From IMG/VR virus record IMGVR_UViG_3300008954_002049, positions 1 to 41,265 of that record: DNA of 41,265 nucleotides; one strand, given 5' to 3'. Under the pieces are notes generated by a model. The model saw only the letters and a program-made list of their open reading frames with translations. It made no database searches and had not been told where the DNA came from. The stretch comes from a virus. Positions within the stretch are counted from its first letter, which is position 1. Every line of letters starts with the position of its first letter. Position numbers and translations under genes: made by a program. Below are positions 31,601 through 39,383 of the stretch, piece after piece.

Positions 31601-34016
31601 CCGTGAACCCGGTCCCGTCCTGAGAGTTGCAGTGCTGTGACCGCACCTCAGCGTTCAGAGTCCCCGAGCTGGGCAACGTAAACTCAGTCACGCCCTGACA
31701 GATAAATTCCACCCGGAGACGATCCGCAGCGGAGGCATCCTTGTCGGTGTACCCAGCCGTCCCCGCTCCGACGACCTTGAAAACTCCGTTGTTGTCCGCG
31801 TTGGTGTCGTCCCCATACACCACGATGTAGACTTCAGAGCTAGCCCCTGTCCGATCCTGACCTCCGTTGGTCAGCATGTCATACAGCGTGCGGGTGCTGT
31901 TGATCAGAGTCTTCGATGACCCCGTCGTAGACAGGCTCATGTCTCCGTTGGTCTCCAACGAGAACCACGTACCTGCGGTGTCGAAGTCTAGACCCGGGAG
32001 ATCGATCTCGTACTCACTGGACGAAGGGCTGTCGTTGACCAGGGTGACCGCGGAGACCTGGAGGTCGTTGTGCAGCAACCCGCCCAGGAACATGAAAGGC
32101 TTCTCAAAGTTCTCTGAAGCCAGAGGGTACATAGGCCCCGGATGCAGAGCGGCGACCTCACCCGGGGCGGCCGGGTTCATCGCGTCCTCTTCAATGAACC
32201 GGAGAGTCACGGACTTCTGGAGCCCCGTGGAGCTGTCCGGGTCATCGGTCTTCCAGTATTCCCGGGGGGACAGGAACCGGACGGCTCGCTCTGTGGTGTC
32301 CCGGAAGGTGGCCCTTGCTCCCTCGGAGCCGTTGTCCCCGCCGATGTGGAGGAAGAATACGGAGCCGTTGTTGAACCCCGTCGCGTCCGTCATGAAGCCG
32401 CTGGGCTTGAAGTCCGCCCCTACATCCCACTCTGTCACTGCATCAAAGCTCGTGACGCTCCCGCTGGTCTGCGTTGCCTCGTCATCTAGGAGGACCGTCA
32501 CCCCAGGCTGAATGACCGCGGCGTCAGACCAAATGGTCCGGATCCCGTCAGGACCATCCACCGCTTGCGTCTGGTTGGGTACGGAAGCAGCCCCGTTGGC
32601 GTAGAGGTAGTCTACCTCCACCACCGAAGGCCCCTGCGTGTCTCCCGTGTCCGACTGCTTGTGGCACGTCTGGAGGCGACCAAGGATCAGCTTCGTCAGG
32701 TTGTGGCGGAGCAGGTGGTCGTAATCCCACTGGCCCAGGGAGATCCCCCGGCGAAGGTCCAGCACATCCCCCGCTGCGATCTCATCCGCAAAGCGACCAT
32801 CCGGCCGGCTGTTGAAGAAGCCGATGGAGGCACCCGCCGAATGAGGGAGAGCCATCGAGCCATTGCGACCCCGGCCGCCCGTCGGGATTGTGATCGTCCC
32901 GGCGGTCGTGTCCACCGCCGAGATCCCCATGACCTCCCCATCGATCACCATGAAGGTGCTCGAAACCGAGAGGCTCGGGTCATCCCAGCCAGAGTTGGTC
33001 AGCCCCGTGACCTGGATAGCTCCCGTGTCATCCTCATCGATCGCGTTCGTCAGGGTCGCGGTTCCAAAAGCCTTCGCCCCATCCCGGGGGTTCGTCAGGG
33101 ACGCCGCGGAAGGGTTCCGATCAAAAGAGCCGTTCTGGTTCGCGTTACCTGAAGTCTCCACCGCTACGAAGGCGTTCGCGTTCCTCCGGAAGACCGCACA
33201 TAGGGGGATCGCGTACACGTAGCCGTCATAGGTCCCCAGGCTGTTGGTCGCGTCTCCATCACCCGCCCGCCAAAGCGAAGGGTCGCCCAAAGTCTCCCGC
33301 ATGTTCGTGAAGACCATGCCGCTAACCGGAGCCGTCGCCACCCCCTGCCCCAGCACGTTGGGGTCGTCCAGCCCGTCCGGATACTGGTCCAGCGCAACAG
33401 AGGAACCCGATCCCGCCCCCTGCCCAAATACCCGAATCCGATACTGAAGCTGGAGTCGCTCTGTCGTCTCAAACCCGAAAGCCGGGTCTTCAATATCGTC
33501 CGTGATGTTGGTCCCCCCATACTCCACGTTCCCCCACTTGTAGACGGTGGAAGCTGAAGGCTTGTTCGTGGTGCTCGGGTTAGGCCCCACCTGAGTCAGC
33601 CACACCTCCAGAAAGACCAGATCGGTTCTGGCATCCGTAGCCGGAGGGGGGAAGAGCTTGACGAGGTGGCTCGTGTCCGTGTCCGCAGACACAGCGGTTC
33701 CTACAACCGGAACCACCCAACCATTGACCAGAGCCCAGAGGATCGGCTCCAGCTCCCCAGACTGCTGCCGGCCGAACTTGAAGTAGTTGCTCCAGGCAGA
33801 GTTGAATTCGTAATCCGTCAGGGCAGACACCGGATCCAGCAAGAAGCCTGAGTGGGATTGACTCTGGAGAGCCTCCCGCATCCTCTCCCAGGCAATTTGA
33901 GCCATTAGATTTAGCTCATGATCTAACGGCGGTTTCCCAGCCTGCCATACTACTGAGGCGAACTGCCTGTCAAGAGCAGACAGGGTACGACTAGGTCCAT
34001 TGAATCGCTCAGCCAT
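28665..34016 (-). CDS. Giant structural protein, probably tail fibre or baseplate component
   Basis: 1783 residues, beta-rich, low in Cys, rich in Gly/Ser/Thr/Asp, as is usual for tail and adsorption proteins. ATG at 34016 with GAGGTG. The start (TLSALDRQFASVVWQAGKPP then LDHELNL) looks like a conserved attachment or assembly end. Around residues 1490-1600 (ILTIYNLSGTKITLTAVSGS ... VVTARTEGDDVLLIEA) lies a small beta domain of a type also seen in the sheath's N-terminal part. No enzyme motif is evident. Its neighbours are lysis-type genes and an HNH endonuclease inserted at its 5' end. Confidence 0.7.
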   Translation of the reverse strand: MAERFNGPSRTLSALDRQFASVVWQAGKPPLDHELNLMAQIAWERMREALQSQSHSGFLLDPVSALTDYEFNSAWSNYFKFGRQQSGELEPILWALVNGWVVPVVGTAVSADTDTSHLVKLFPPPATDARTDLVFLEVWLTQVGPNPSTTNKPSASTVYKWGNVEYGGTNITDDIEDPAFGFETTERLQLQYRIRVFGQGAGSGSSVALDQYPDGLDDPNVLGQGVATAPVSGMVFTNMRETLGDPSLWRAGDGDATNSLGTYDGYVYAIPLCAVFRRNANAFVAVETSGNANQNGSFDRNPSAASLTNPRDGAKAFGTATLTNAIDEDDTGAIQVTGLTNSGWDDPSLSVSSTFMVIDGEVMGISAVDTTAGTITIPTGGRGRNGSMALPHSAGASIGFFNSRPDGRFADEIAAGDVLDLRRGISLGQWDYDHLLRHNLTKLILGRLQTCHKQSDTGDTQGPSVVEVDYLYANGAASVPNQTQAVDGPDGIRTIWSDAAVIQPGVTVLLDDEATQTSGSVTSFDAVTEWDVGADFKPSGFMTDATGFNNGSVFFLHIGGDNGSEGARATFRDTTERAVRFLSPREYWKTDDPDSSTGLQKSVTLRFIEEDAMNPAAPGEVAALHPGPMYPLASENFEKPFMFLGGLLHNDLQVSAVTLVNDSPSSSEYEIDLPGLDFDTAGTWFSLETNGDMSLSTTGSSKTLINSTRTLYDMLTNGGQDRTGASSEVYIVVYGDDTNADNNGVFKVVGAGTAGYTDKDASAADRLRVEFICQGVTEFTLPSSGTLNAEVRSQHCNSQDGTGFTDGKAAACVVLTDLEGAGSAPWAAGTLGANAISQPIASKAILSTSLLYHPGRGGTARVADEIRRVAVRSAGANYLRQAGSTLDSTFSSESGVASAETHFDSAHVQVWNRLSGLGLDGSAAPAHGGEIIAFSEQDREVEVFFDKGSKSLVFRPFLDRSMTMFSVNMAASSLVGATTYPGPAPTIGTDKDGATIFTSNLRMGFVVPWEYMPRFGRQDIPYHDTSVTTGTFLPGINHLFTDDADETKPVFYVVGGQNNDSAGNLVSSLYLQTGSTSGLDYGEYGTIAGPATPAYQARLVTDTTVVSSDLGRTLKGIELPPYLGIARLYGVYDRRNFIDKGGATFDADRVTVSSDAATNLLRKDAKAQTLFIRKGGANDVTGDADDHTYVIPSNALDISLSPDYVSGETFDDLEYVVECVVFGFARGFINLNNFVLARRNTGAGAAVTEGTNVELEGINMTIPAAAPLNDQVYVGYDRTVYQGDPYMTRAGSTRTTSDYQHRYGQIAVSDAYALATPIQQFDSSGVLQIETPNRRVVQVLASIDFYTTLGTGKVGGQLKAGTILDVGYTEDTAAAASRVPASASANPWRILPRAFSEGQRENNSRASVLLQVIANGSLTGAILTIYNLSGTKITLTAVSGSPADQTEFQVGADAAASIVNLVAGINAHTSLTAVVTARTEGDDVLLIEAVPVGAQGNGIKVSHDTPAAFKLLTPTTPEPGVGTPTAANLRDGSDLVMNAGSGTSQIDLTGMTERLPLGILLQDSDFLCEDPLGNKASAMQTLPPGIRPVQTLLPLTNSGSGAYTRFTGGAGHWVGMADGGILAYTAYHDVNEPTGSKKYRLYRGGGSVFVMDDPNPGGPVDWVSGALEASLKPVLKGGVLVCKAMLVRNFPEQAFSTNAQVSQGDEVQMVVATYGLLGSSIQDDGLSLSGIISPSGYGEGYAAADRYRLEGRPMVKGRRRSSPDVAGVVLAVYSGGDVSSTVG

Positions 34017-34626
34017 AGGACACCTCAGAGTTTAGAGGGAACGACCTGGGGCCGCCGTTTCTCCCTTGCTTGGAAAAACTCGGAATCCCCATCCGTTTCC
34101 GATATATACAGACCATCGACTTGGAGACACCACCGATTTCGGCTACCGCTGCGTCGGTCATGGTCCCGGCTAATGGGTGCCAATCTCGATGGGGTGGCTT
34201 CGATGTTTTGAGTCGGTAAGGCACGAAGTCTGCGGGTGCTTCTACCTGAGTCTTGAGCCCCTTCCCACGTCGCTTCCACACCATGTCAATGTCTGCGGGG
34301 TCATTTCGGGAAGCCCCCTTACTCGTCTGCTGAGTCCGCTCTCGGTGGCAGTTGGCACAGACCACCTCACACTTGGCAGCCTCAGCACGGATGGCATCCT
34401 TCGATCCCATGTGAAGAACGCAGCCCAGCTTCCTACCCCGAACGTGGTCGAAATCGAGCTGACAGTAGTGCCACGCCAATCCGCTCCACTCCCGCTTTGC
34501 GGCCCGCTCGCACTCCCGACACTGGCGGTGACGAGGCCGGAAATCACCGGGTTCCCCACACTTTGAACACAACTGCCGCTGGAGGGCTGAGAGCGTCCAG
34601 GAAGCGTTCGGGGTTTTCTCTGCCAT
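34009..34626 (-). CDS. HNH homing endonuclease at the 5' end of the tail gene
   Basis: 205 residues. Paired cysteines CSKCG and CREC, then LDFDHVRGRKLG and KCEVVCANCHRERTQQ make a typical phage HNH nuclease. A helix-turn-helix-like C-terminus (MTDAAVAEIGGVSKSMVCIY) may bind DNA. The first 19 residues (MAEKTPNASWTLSALQRQL) share 11 identities with the start of the tail gene (MAERFNGPSRTLSALDRQF), and its stop overlaps the tail gene's start. It seems to have landed at the start of the tail gene and taken over a copy of its 5' coding end. Confidence 0.85.
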   Translation of the reverse strand: MAEKTPNASWTLSALQRQLCSKCGEPGDFRPRHRQCRECERAAKREWSGLAWHYCQLDFDHVRGRKLGCVLHMGSKDAIRAEAAKCEVVCANCHRERTQQTSKGASRNDPADIDMVWKRRGKGLKTQVEAPADFVPYRLKTSKPPHRDWHPLAGTMTDAAVAEIGGVSKSMVCIYRKRMGIPSFSKQGRNGGPRSFPLNSEVSYG

Positions 34627-34652
34627 CGATCGATCCTAGGCGTGGTTCAGTA

Positions 34653-34665
34653 GGCTGAGTCAGCC
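34653..34665. promoter_or_regulatory. Palindrome upstream of the HNH gene, operator candidate
   Basis: GGCTGAGTCAGCC is a perfect 6-bp inverted repeat around one base, in the 89-nt gap between the response-regulator-like gene and the HNH gene. Too tight for an RNA hairpin, so a protein-binding site is more likely. Confidence 0.3.
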
Positions 34666-34715
34666 CTCAGACCCTACCCAGGCTCCCCTATAGCCTCCTT
34701 ACCACGGATCACATC

Positions 34716-35312
34716 TCAGCCGGACTCGTAGGGCTCCACTTCATCGTGATCGTAGTATCCCTCGCCTCCCGCCTCATGCCGGACCTTGTACATCAAACCG
34801 TGGGAATCACTGACCTCAACGACCTCTCCCACAACACCCCAACGACACCGCTCGCGGACACCCGGCGCCCACCCAGCTTCTTCGCTGGACGGTTCCAGCG
34901 TCCGAACTGAGGCCCCCACCGTCAGCCGATTCTTCCGGCCGATGATATATCGGACGTCCCGAAGGGGTTCCGCCATCCATCCGATCAGCCGCGTCCCTCC
35001 GCAGAGAATCCCGGCTTCAGACAGGGCCCCCATCATCTCCCGACGCCCCAAGTCGTGATTGGTGTTGACCAGGACCGGGATGGTGAACCCGTGCTTTACC
35101 AATCGCTCGCAAAGCCACTCCCCGTTACCCGGGCCCATGCTGTAGTCGAGGATGATCACGTCAAAGCAGGGATCCTGACCCATGAGGAGATAGTCCAGAG
35201 CTTCCTGCCCATTCTGCTTCCAGACGAGGTCACAGGCATGACCCAGCTTCTTCTGAGCGGCTTCCCACTCCGTGCTCATGTCGTCCACGACCAGGACTCG
35301 AAACTTCGTCAT
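34716..35312 (-). CDS. Response-regulator receiver-like protein
   Basis: 198 residues. Residues 1-120 look like a REC domain: VLVVDD for the acidic pocket, VIILDYSMGPGNG with the phospho-acceptor-like Asp near residue 53, and VLVNTNHD where the Thr/Ser strand is expected; the Lys strand is not obvious. The C-terminal ~50 residues (GVVGEVVEVSDSHGLMYKVR..YYDHDEVEPYE) look like a small SH3/KOW-like beta domain. No DNA-binding domain is seen. ATG overlaps the upstream stop by 1 nt. Possibly interferes with or senses host signalling. Confidence 0.65.
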   Translation of the reverse strand: MTKFRVLVVDDMSTEWEAAQKKLGHACDLVWKQNGQEALDYLLMGQDPCFDVIILDYSMGPGNGEWLCERLVKHGFTIPVLVNTNHDLGRREMMGALSEAGILCGGTRLIGWMAEPLRDVRYIIGRKNRLTVGASVRTLEPSSEEAGWAPGVRERCRWGVVGEVVEVSDSHGLMYKVRHEAGGEGYYDHDEVEPYESG

Positions 35313-35896
35313 CAGGGGCTCCCCATCGGAGGGTCGGGAAGCCCGAGGGCTTCTCGCAGGTTGGTCAGGGCTTGCCTGACTAGGAAGTGGTCATCCCGCC
35401 GAATATCAGGCATCCCATCCAAGACCACACGGGTGGGGCTCCCGTAGGGAAGCGAGACGATCTCGAAATCCAAGGCGTGCCCCTCATCCCGGCGATCTCG
35501 GTACCGGAAATATCGATCAGGGACTTCCGACAGGTCCGCCTCGCGAGCCTTCTTGTACCAATCCGCAAACACGACAGGGATCACCCTGGCCTGAAACCAG
35601 GAGCCTTCAGCCGGGAAGTTCTGCGTCCACCGGAACACCCGGAGATTTTGAACGGAGGGGATTACCAGAACAAAGCCATCCGGGAAATCCGAGGTACAAG
35701 AGTCGAACACCGTGGTCGCCCGAGCTACCCGCAAGGTACCGCTCCCCCAGGCTACCAACCCCTGTCTGTCCATCAGGTCATAGAGAGCCGAGACCGTCTG
35801 ACCCAGAAGGAGATCCCGGCGACAGCAACTCTCATAGAGAGCCGACACCAGCTCTTCGTTGTCACACCAGGGGTGATCGTGGAGGTAGAACCTCAC
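35312..35896 (-). CDS. Unknown 194-residue protein
   Basis: A GTG at 35896 overlaps the upstream stop (GTGA) and is preferred over a GTG at 35920 lacking an RBS; this is not certain. The N-terminal half is helical (a winged-helix-like ALYDLMDRQGLVAWGSGTLR segment); the second half is mixed. No family recognised. Confidence 0.55.
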   Translation of the reverse strand: MRFYLHDHPWCDNEELVSALYESCCRRDLLLGQTVSALYDLMDRQGLVAWGSGTLRVARATTVFDSCTSDFPDGFVLVIPSVQNLRVFRWTQNFPAEGSWFQARVIPVVFADWYKKAREADLSEVPDRYFRYRDRRDEGHALDFEIVSLPYGSPTRVVLDGMPDIRRDDHFLVRQALTNLREALGLPDPPMGSP

Positions 35897-36378
35897 GACT
35901 GCCCCGAAGAGTTGGACCACGCATAGACCACCCGGGCCTTCTCCAGCCCATGCTCCTCCTCAAATCGATCGAGGGTGAACCGGGGACGGTCAGGGTTCGA
36001 CCCAAGGGGGCTCCCCTTGGTCGGCATCTCCCCCTCAGGGACAAGCTCCGCTCCGAGGAGGAAGAGACGACGGTCCATCTCTACCGCCATCGCGGTCAGA
36101 TCGTCCCCGATGTGTTCCTCCTTGAGGAAGGGAAGACCTTCAACCCGCCTGTAAAGCAGGGCGGGGCCAAACTCATCCTTGAGGGAGACAAAGAGAGACC
36201 ACTGATGGCGACCTGAACGCCGCTCCAAGGCCCCCTGTGACGCCTCCCAGGGGAGGAAGTAGACCCACCCCATGAGCCCGAACTCCGGATGCCTCGCCGG
36301 GACACGGATAGCGGCGTCGATTGGCTCACCTCGCTCAAGAGCGTCGAAGGCTTCTTCTTTGGTGCTCGGGGTGGTCAT
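35893..36378 (-). CDS. Unknown 161-residue protein, paralogue of 36747-37238
   Basis: ATG at 36378 with GGAG upstream. Shares with the gene at 36747-37238 an AAIRVP segment near the start, a G-x-x-YF segment, then MDRRLFLLGAELVPEGE and DRPRFTLDRFEEE..KARVV. The pair arose by duplication. No known family. Confidence 0.6.
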   Translation of the reverse strand: MTTPSTKEEAFDALERGEPIDAAIRVPARHPEFGLMGWVYFLPWEASQGALERRSGRHQWSLFVSLKDEFGPALLYRRVEGLPFLKEEHIGDDLTAMAVEMDRRLFLLGAELVPEGEMPTKGSPLGSNPDRPRFTLDRFEEEHGLEKARVVYAWSNSSGQS

Positions 36379-36737
36379 ACCTGCTCCAGGGCGTTCGCGA
36401 TTTCATCCAGATATCGAGAGCCTTCCAGAATCCTGAGTCGGCCGGACGACTCCGTGAGGTACCAGTCCCCGGCGTTCCCGTTTCGCCGGCCCTTGACGAC
36501 CAGCCGGATCCCGCTGCCTGGACCCTCCTCCACGAGGGTATCCACGTCCTCCTCCAGATAGCGGCGATGAGCCTCCCGGAACATCCCGACCAGTAGAGCC
36601 CTTTCCTGAGTAGGCTGGACAACCTGCTTCCCCCCATCCCGAGCCCTCCCGAGCCACGTCCCCTCCTGTAGGAGGAGCCGATGCTCCTTCCTGCTCACCA
36701 GGATAGGGAAGTAGCCGTTGGATTGCCGAACAACCAA
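36375..36737 (-). CDS. Unknown 120-residue protein, TTG start uncertain
   Basis: The only start codon available is TTG at 36737, with no clear RBS. The frame is the same as the upstream gene and is separated from it only by that gene's TGA at 36747-36749, so a readthrough fusion is conceivable. The sequence has alternating strands and a helical end (LRILEGSRYLDEIANALEQV). No family recognised. Confidence 0.5.
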   Translation of the reverse strand: MVVRQSNGYFPILVSRKEHRLLLQEGTWLGRARDGGKQVVQPTQERALLVGMFREAHRRYLEEDVDTLVEEGPGSGIRLVVKGRRNGNAGDWYLTESSGRLRILEGSRYLDEIANALEQV

Positions 36738-36746
36738 GGGGGTAGC

Positions 36747-37238
36747 TCATGACCGCTCCCTTGAGCTACCCCGGAAGACCAGCTTTCGGGCTTCCTCTCG
36801 CCCCAGATCATCCATCGCCCACCGCAAGCTGAACGGGGGGCGATCCTCCCGGTACCCAGCCCCGACGCAGTTGCCCGGCCACTCGCCATCAAGGACGACC
36901 TCCGCCCCCAGGCGGAAGAGGTAGCGATCCACCGCCACCGAGATCTGCTCCGCGGTCATGCTGCTGTCCATCTCGATCTGGGCATACTCCAGCCCGACCT
37001 CTCCAACCTTGCCATAGGCCGGCTGACCCTGGTATGCCTCCACAGCGGACACGGAACCGATGCCCCCCATGTGACTCCGCCCCCACCAGCGACCCATCTG
37101 GTTCCAGCAGCGGAAGTAGAGCCAGCGGCCGGTGTTGGTTCCGTCCGAGAGATAGACCGGGACCCGAATCGCGGCCCGGATCGCGATGCCCTCGTTGAGG
37201 AGGTCTTGGGCGTGTCCCTGGCTGGTCGGGCGGATCAT
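36747..37238 (-). CDS. Unknown 163-residue protein, paralogue of 35893-36378
   Basis: ATG at 37238 with GAGG upstream, about 30 nt after a promoter-like motif, so this is the first gene of a unit running to about 34716. Shared segments with its paralogue: RAAIRVP, GRWLYF, VDRYLFRLGAEVVLDGEWP and DRPPFSLRWAMD. No known family. Confidence 0.6.
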   Translation of the reverse strand: MIRPTSQGHAQDLLNEGIAIRAAIRVPVYLSDGTNTGRWLYFRCWNQMGRWWGRSHMGGIGSVSAVEAYQGQPAYGKVGEVGLEYAQIEMDSSMTAEQISVAVDRYLFRLGAEVVLDGEWPGNCVGAGYREDRPPFSLRWAMDDLGREEARKLVFRGSSRERS

Positions 37239-37266
37239 GAGCTACCTCGTGTCTAAAGTCCCTGGT

Positions 37267-37291
37267 GTATACGAACTTGCTCGAAAAACTT
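37267..37291 (-). promoter_or_regulatory. Phage promoter-like motif (AAGTTT-N14-TATAC)
   Basis: Minus strand AAGTTT (37291-37286), 14 nt, TCG then TATAC ending at 37267. It overlaps the last two bases of the upstream gene (37290-37538) and lies 28 nt before ATG 37238. Confidence 0.6.
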
Positions 37292-37538
37292 ACCTGTAAA
37301 GATCAAGGTCTCGGACTTCCCCGACCACACTCCGCATCACATCGACAGCCTCCTGCTCGGAGTTATAGATGGGTGCGGAGTTGACGAGGGGCTTCCACTT
37401 CATCCGGTCATGGTCGATCAACTCGATCCACCCGGTCCACTTCCCCTCTTCATTAGGCCCCCCCGCGGTACAGGAGACGTCGCGGGTTTGGATGATCAGC
37501 ATGGTCCCGCGACTCAACCTTGCGGTGAGGGGACTCAT
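37290..37538 (-). CDS. Unknown 82-residue protein
   Basis: ATG at 37538 overlaps the previous stop by 4 nt. A compact strand-rich peptide (MLIIQTRDVSCTAGG, WTGWIELIDHDRM) with an acidic helical end. No family recognised. Its stop lies inside the next promoter-like element. Confidence 0.55.
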   Translation of the reverse strand: MSPLTARLSRGTMLIIQTRDVSCTAGGPNEEGKWTGWIELIDHDRMKWKPLVNSAPIYNSEQEAVDVMRSVVGEVRDLDLYR

Positions 37539-38434
37539 CGGTCTAGCTTTGACCAGGAAGGAGCCTCCCAGGTAACCGGCTCGTGGCCGAACCCGCTTCG
37601 GTGCTCGCTGACACGCCGCACCAGCTCTTCAGCGTCATCCTTGTGGATGTAGACGAAGTGGTAGCCCCGTCCATCCCTCCACTCGATCCGCAGGTCTTCA
37701 CAGAGCTGAGTGGTGTGCTCCGCCGCCGCCTCGGCGGGGTAGAGATAGCGAGAGAAATACTGGTTCTGCATCCCGAAGAGCCGGGAGAACGTCCGGATCT
37801 CGTAGAAGCCATCCCAGAACCAGCTCATCCAGAGCTTGAAGAGATCCCACCGAGCCTGGGCGAGTCTCCAGGCGACCATCGGGGTCTCATCCTCCCCATA
37901 GGCGGTGACCCGGAAGCAACCCGGGTCGTTCCAGAACTTCCCACCATGCCCCAGCCACCCGCCGAAGCGATACTCCCGAACCGGCTCCGCCTTCATCATG
38001 GCGTGGATGAAGTCACGTCGGTCATGTCGTGAGGAGTGGGCCCCACACCGGTTCACCAGCACATCGTAGACGGCTACCGCCTGCTCCTCAGTCAGGGTCC
38101 GCGGATCCCGGCGAGGGGTCGGCCAGTCGAACGACGGCGGGGGCTTGGGGATCTCCTCCGTGAGACCCTTCAGGTAGTGCCCCAGGTAGGCGTTAGCGGC
38201 CTCCCAGCGGGTCTTGAAGGGCCCGAGGGACTCCCGGGGGCTGGTCAGCTTGAGGTGGACGTACCAATCCCCTCGCTTGCCCTCCACGGTGCAGAGATAC
38301 ACCGGGATGTTCCCCTTGAAGGGAGGGAGGTTCCGATCAGGCTGAGTCCAGTCGCAGTAATAGCTGTGACGACCCTCACCCCTGCCGCTGATGTGGCGGC
38401 CTCGGAAACTGAAATCAATCTCGGCACCCATCAT
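37535..38434 (-). CDS. Unknown 299-residue protein
   Basis: An ATG at 38434 with AAAGG upstream is preferred to the GTG at 38443. It overlaps the upstream gene. Rich in Trp, Tyr, His and Arg (SRLFGMQNQYFSRYLYPAEA, GWLGHGGKFWNDPGC). A FKTRWEAANAYLGHYL helix follows a strand region. No motif I can assign. Confidence 0.6.
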   Translation of the reverse strand: MMGAEIDFSFRGRHISGRGEGRHSYYCDWTQPDRNLPPFKGNIPVYLCTVEGKRGDWYVHLKLTSPRESLGPFKTRWEAANAYLGHYLKGLTEEIPKPPPSFDWPTPRRDPRTLTEEQAVAVYDVLVNRCGAHSSRHDRRDFIHAMMKAEPVREYRFGGWLGHGGKFWNDPGCFRVTAYGEDETPMVAWRLAQARWDLFKLWMSWFWDGFYEIRTFSRLFGMQNQYFSRYLYPAEAAAEHTTQLCEDLRIEWRDGRGYHFVYIHKDDAEELVRRVSEHRSGFGHEPVTWEAPSWSKLDR

Positions 38435-38640
38435 CGTGTCCACCTTTCGATCCTCTCGACCGCTTCCTCTACGTCTTCGGCCATCGCGAGGAGCACGTCC
38501 GCCGTCTCCTCGTCCACATGACCAGCCTGAGACCGAAGGATCTCCGGGTCCGGCATGTTGGCGATCAGACCCTCCAGAAGGGCCACCACGGCTCGCCTGT
38601 CAAGCCCTCGCACCCGCTCTCGTAGCCTCAACCTGTCCAT
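38431..38640 (-). CDS. Unknown 69-residue helical protein
   Basis: ATG at 38640, preceded by AGGAG and a promoter-like motif at 38658-38682, is preferred to an upstream start at 38778 that would span the promoter. Highly charged and helical (DVLLAMAEDVEEAVERIERW). No family recognised. Confidence 0.6.
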   Translation of the reverse strand: MDRLRLRERVRGLDRRAVVALLEGLIANMPDPEILRSQAGHVDEETADVLLAMAEDVEEAVERIERWTR

Positions 38641-38657
38641 TCGTATCTCCTGATTGA

Positions 38658-38682
38658 GTATACGAATGGGATCAAGAAAGTT
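38658..38682 (-). promoter_or_regulatory. Phage promoter-like motif (AACTTT-N14-TATAC)
   Basis: Minus strand AACTTT (38682-38677), 14 nt, TCG then TATAC ending at 38658. An AGGAG and ATG at 38640 follow at normal distance. Confidence 0.6.
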
Positions 38683-38687
38683 ACCGG

Positions 38688-39383
38688 CTAAGAGCAGGAA
38701 GCTTCCCACCAGAGTGCCACGGGGATGCCTTGTTCGTCGCAGGAGAGCATGACCACGACGTTTCCACCGTCTCCCCACCCGGTCTCCAGGGTAGCGAGGC
38801 AGGAGGCACTGACGCCGTCATGAGAGGGGAAGACGGGCTCCTGATTGAACCCAGGCTGGCCTCCCCATTGGTCCACACCATGAGGTCTGGGGAGGACCCT
38901 TCCGCTGGTCAGGTCGTCCAGAGCCATCTGCTTGTGGTGAATCTGACTGAGTACCTCCCGCCATCCCAGAGTCCGAAACTGCCCGTTAGAGCGGTAGGCT
39001 CCATCATGGAGCCGGTTGATCTCGGATTCCAGAGCGGCCACCTTCTTCCGAGCCTCCCCCACTTCGTCATACGGGGTGAAGGGTGTCTCCGGTTCGCTCA
39101 CCGGGAAGAAATAACCGATGACGCCGTCATACCCCCCAGCTCGGGAGCACTGAAGAGCGAGCACCACCCGATAGTTCTGACCATGGATGGGGACGATGAT
39201 CCCTGATCCATGGGGTCTCCCAGGGTAAAGCCGCGGGGAGAACAGCTCCGGCCACCGAGAGGTCTTGTAGTGGATTGTCTCCCCGGAATCCGAGATCAGG
39301 TGTTCCCACTGGCAAACCTCTAAGCCCTTCAGGGGGCCCGGCGGCCGGTAAGGGGCCCGCTTTGCGGTCAGGGTGATCAGCAT
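38688..39383 (-). CDS. Unknown 231-residue protein
   Basis: ATG at 39383 overlaps the previous stop by 7 nt, with no RBS of its own, so translation is probably coupled. Contains a helix with charged heptads around residues 105-135 (ARKKVAALESEINRLHDG). Beta-rich elsewhere. No family recognised. Confidence 0.6.
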   Translation of the reverse strand: MLITLTAKRAPYRPPGPLKGLEVCQWEHLISDSGETIHYKTSRWPELFSPRLYPGRPHGSGIIVPIHGQNYRVVLALQCSRAGGYDGVIGYFFPVSEPETPFTPYDEVGEARKKVAALESEINRLHDGAYRSNGQFRTLGWREVLSQIHHKQMALDDLTSGRVLPRPHGVDQWGGQPGFNQEPVFPSHDGVSASCLATLETGWGDGGNVVVMLSCDEQGIPVALWWEASCS

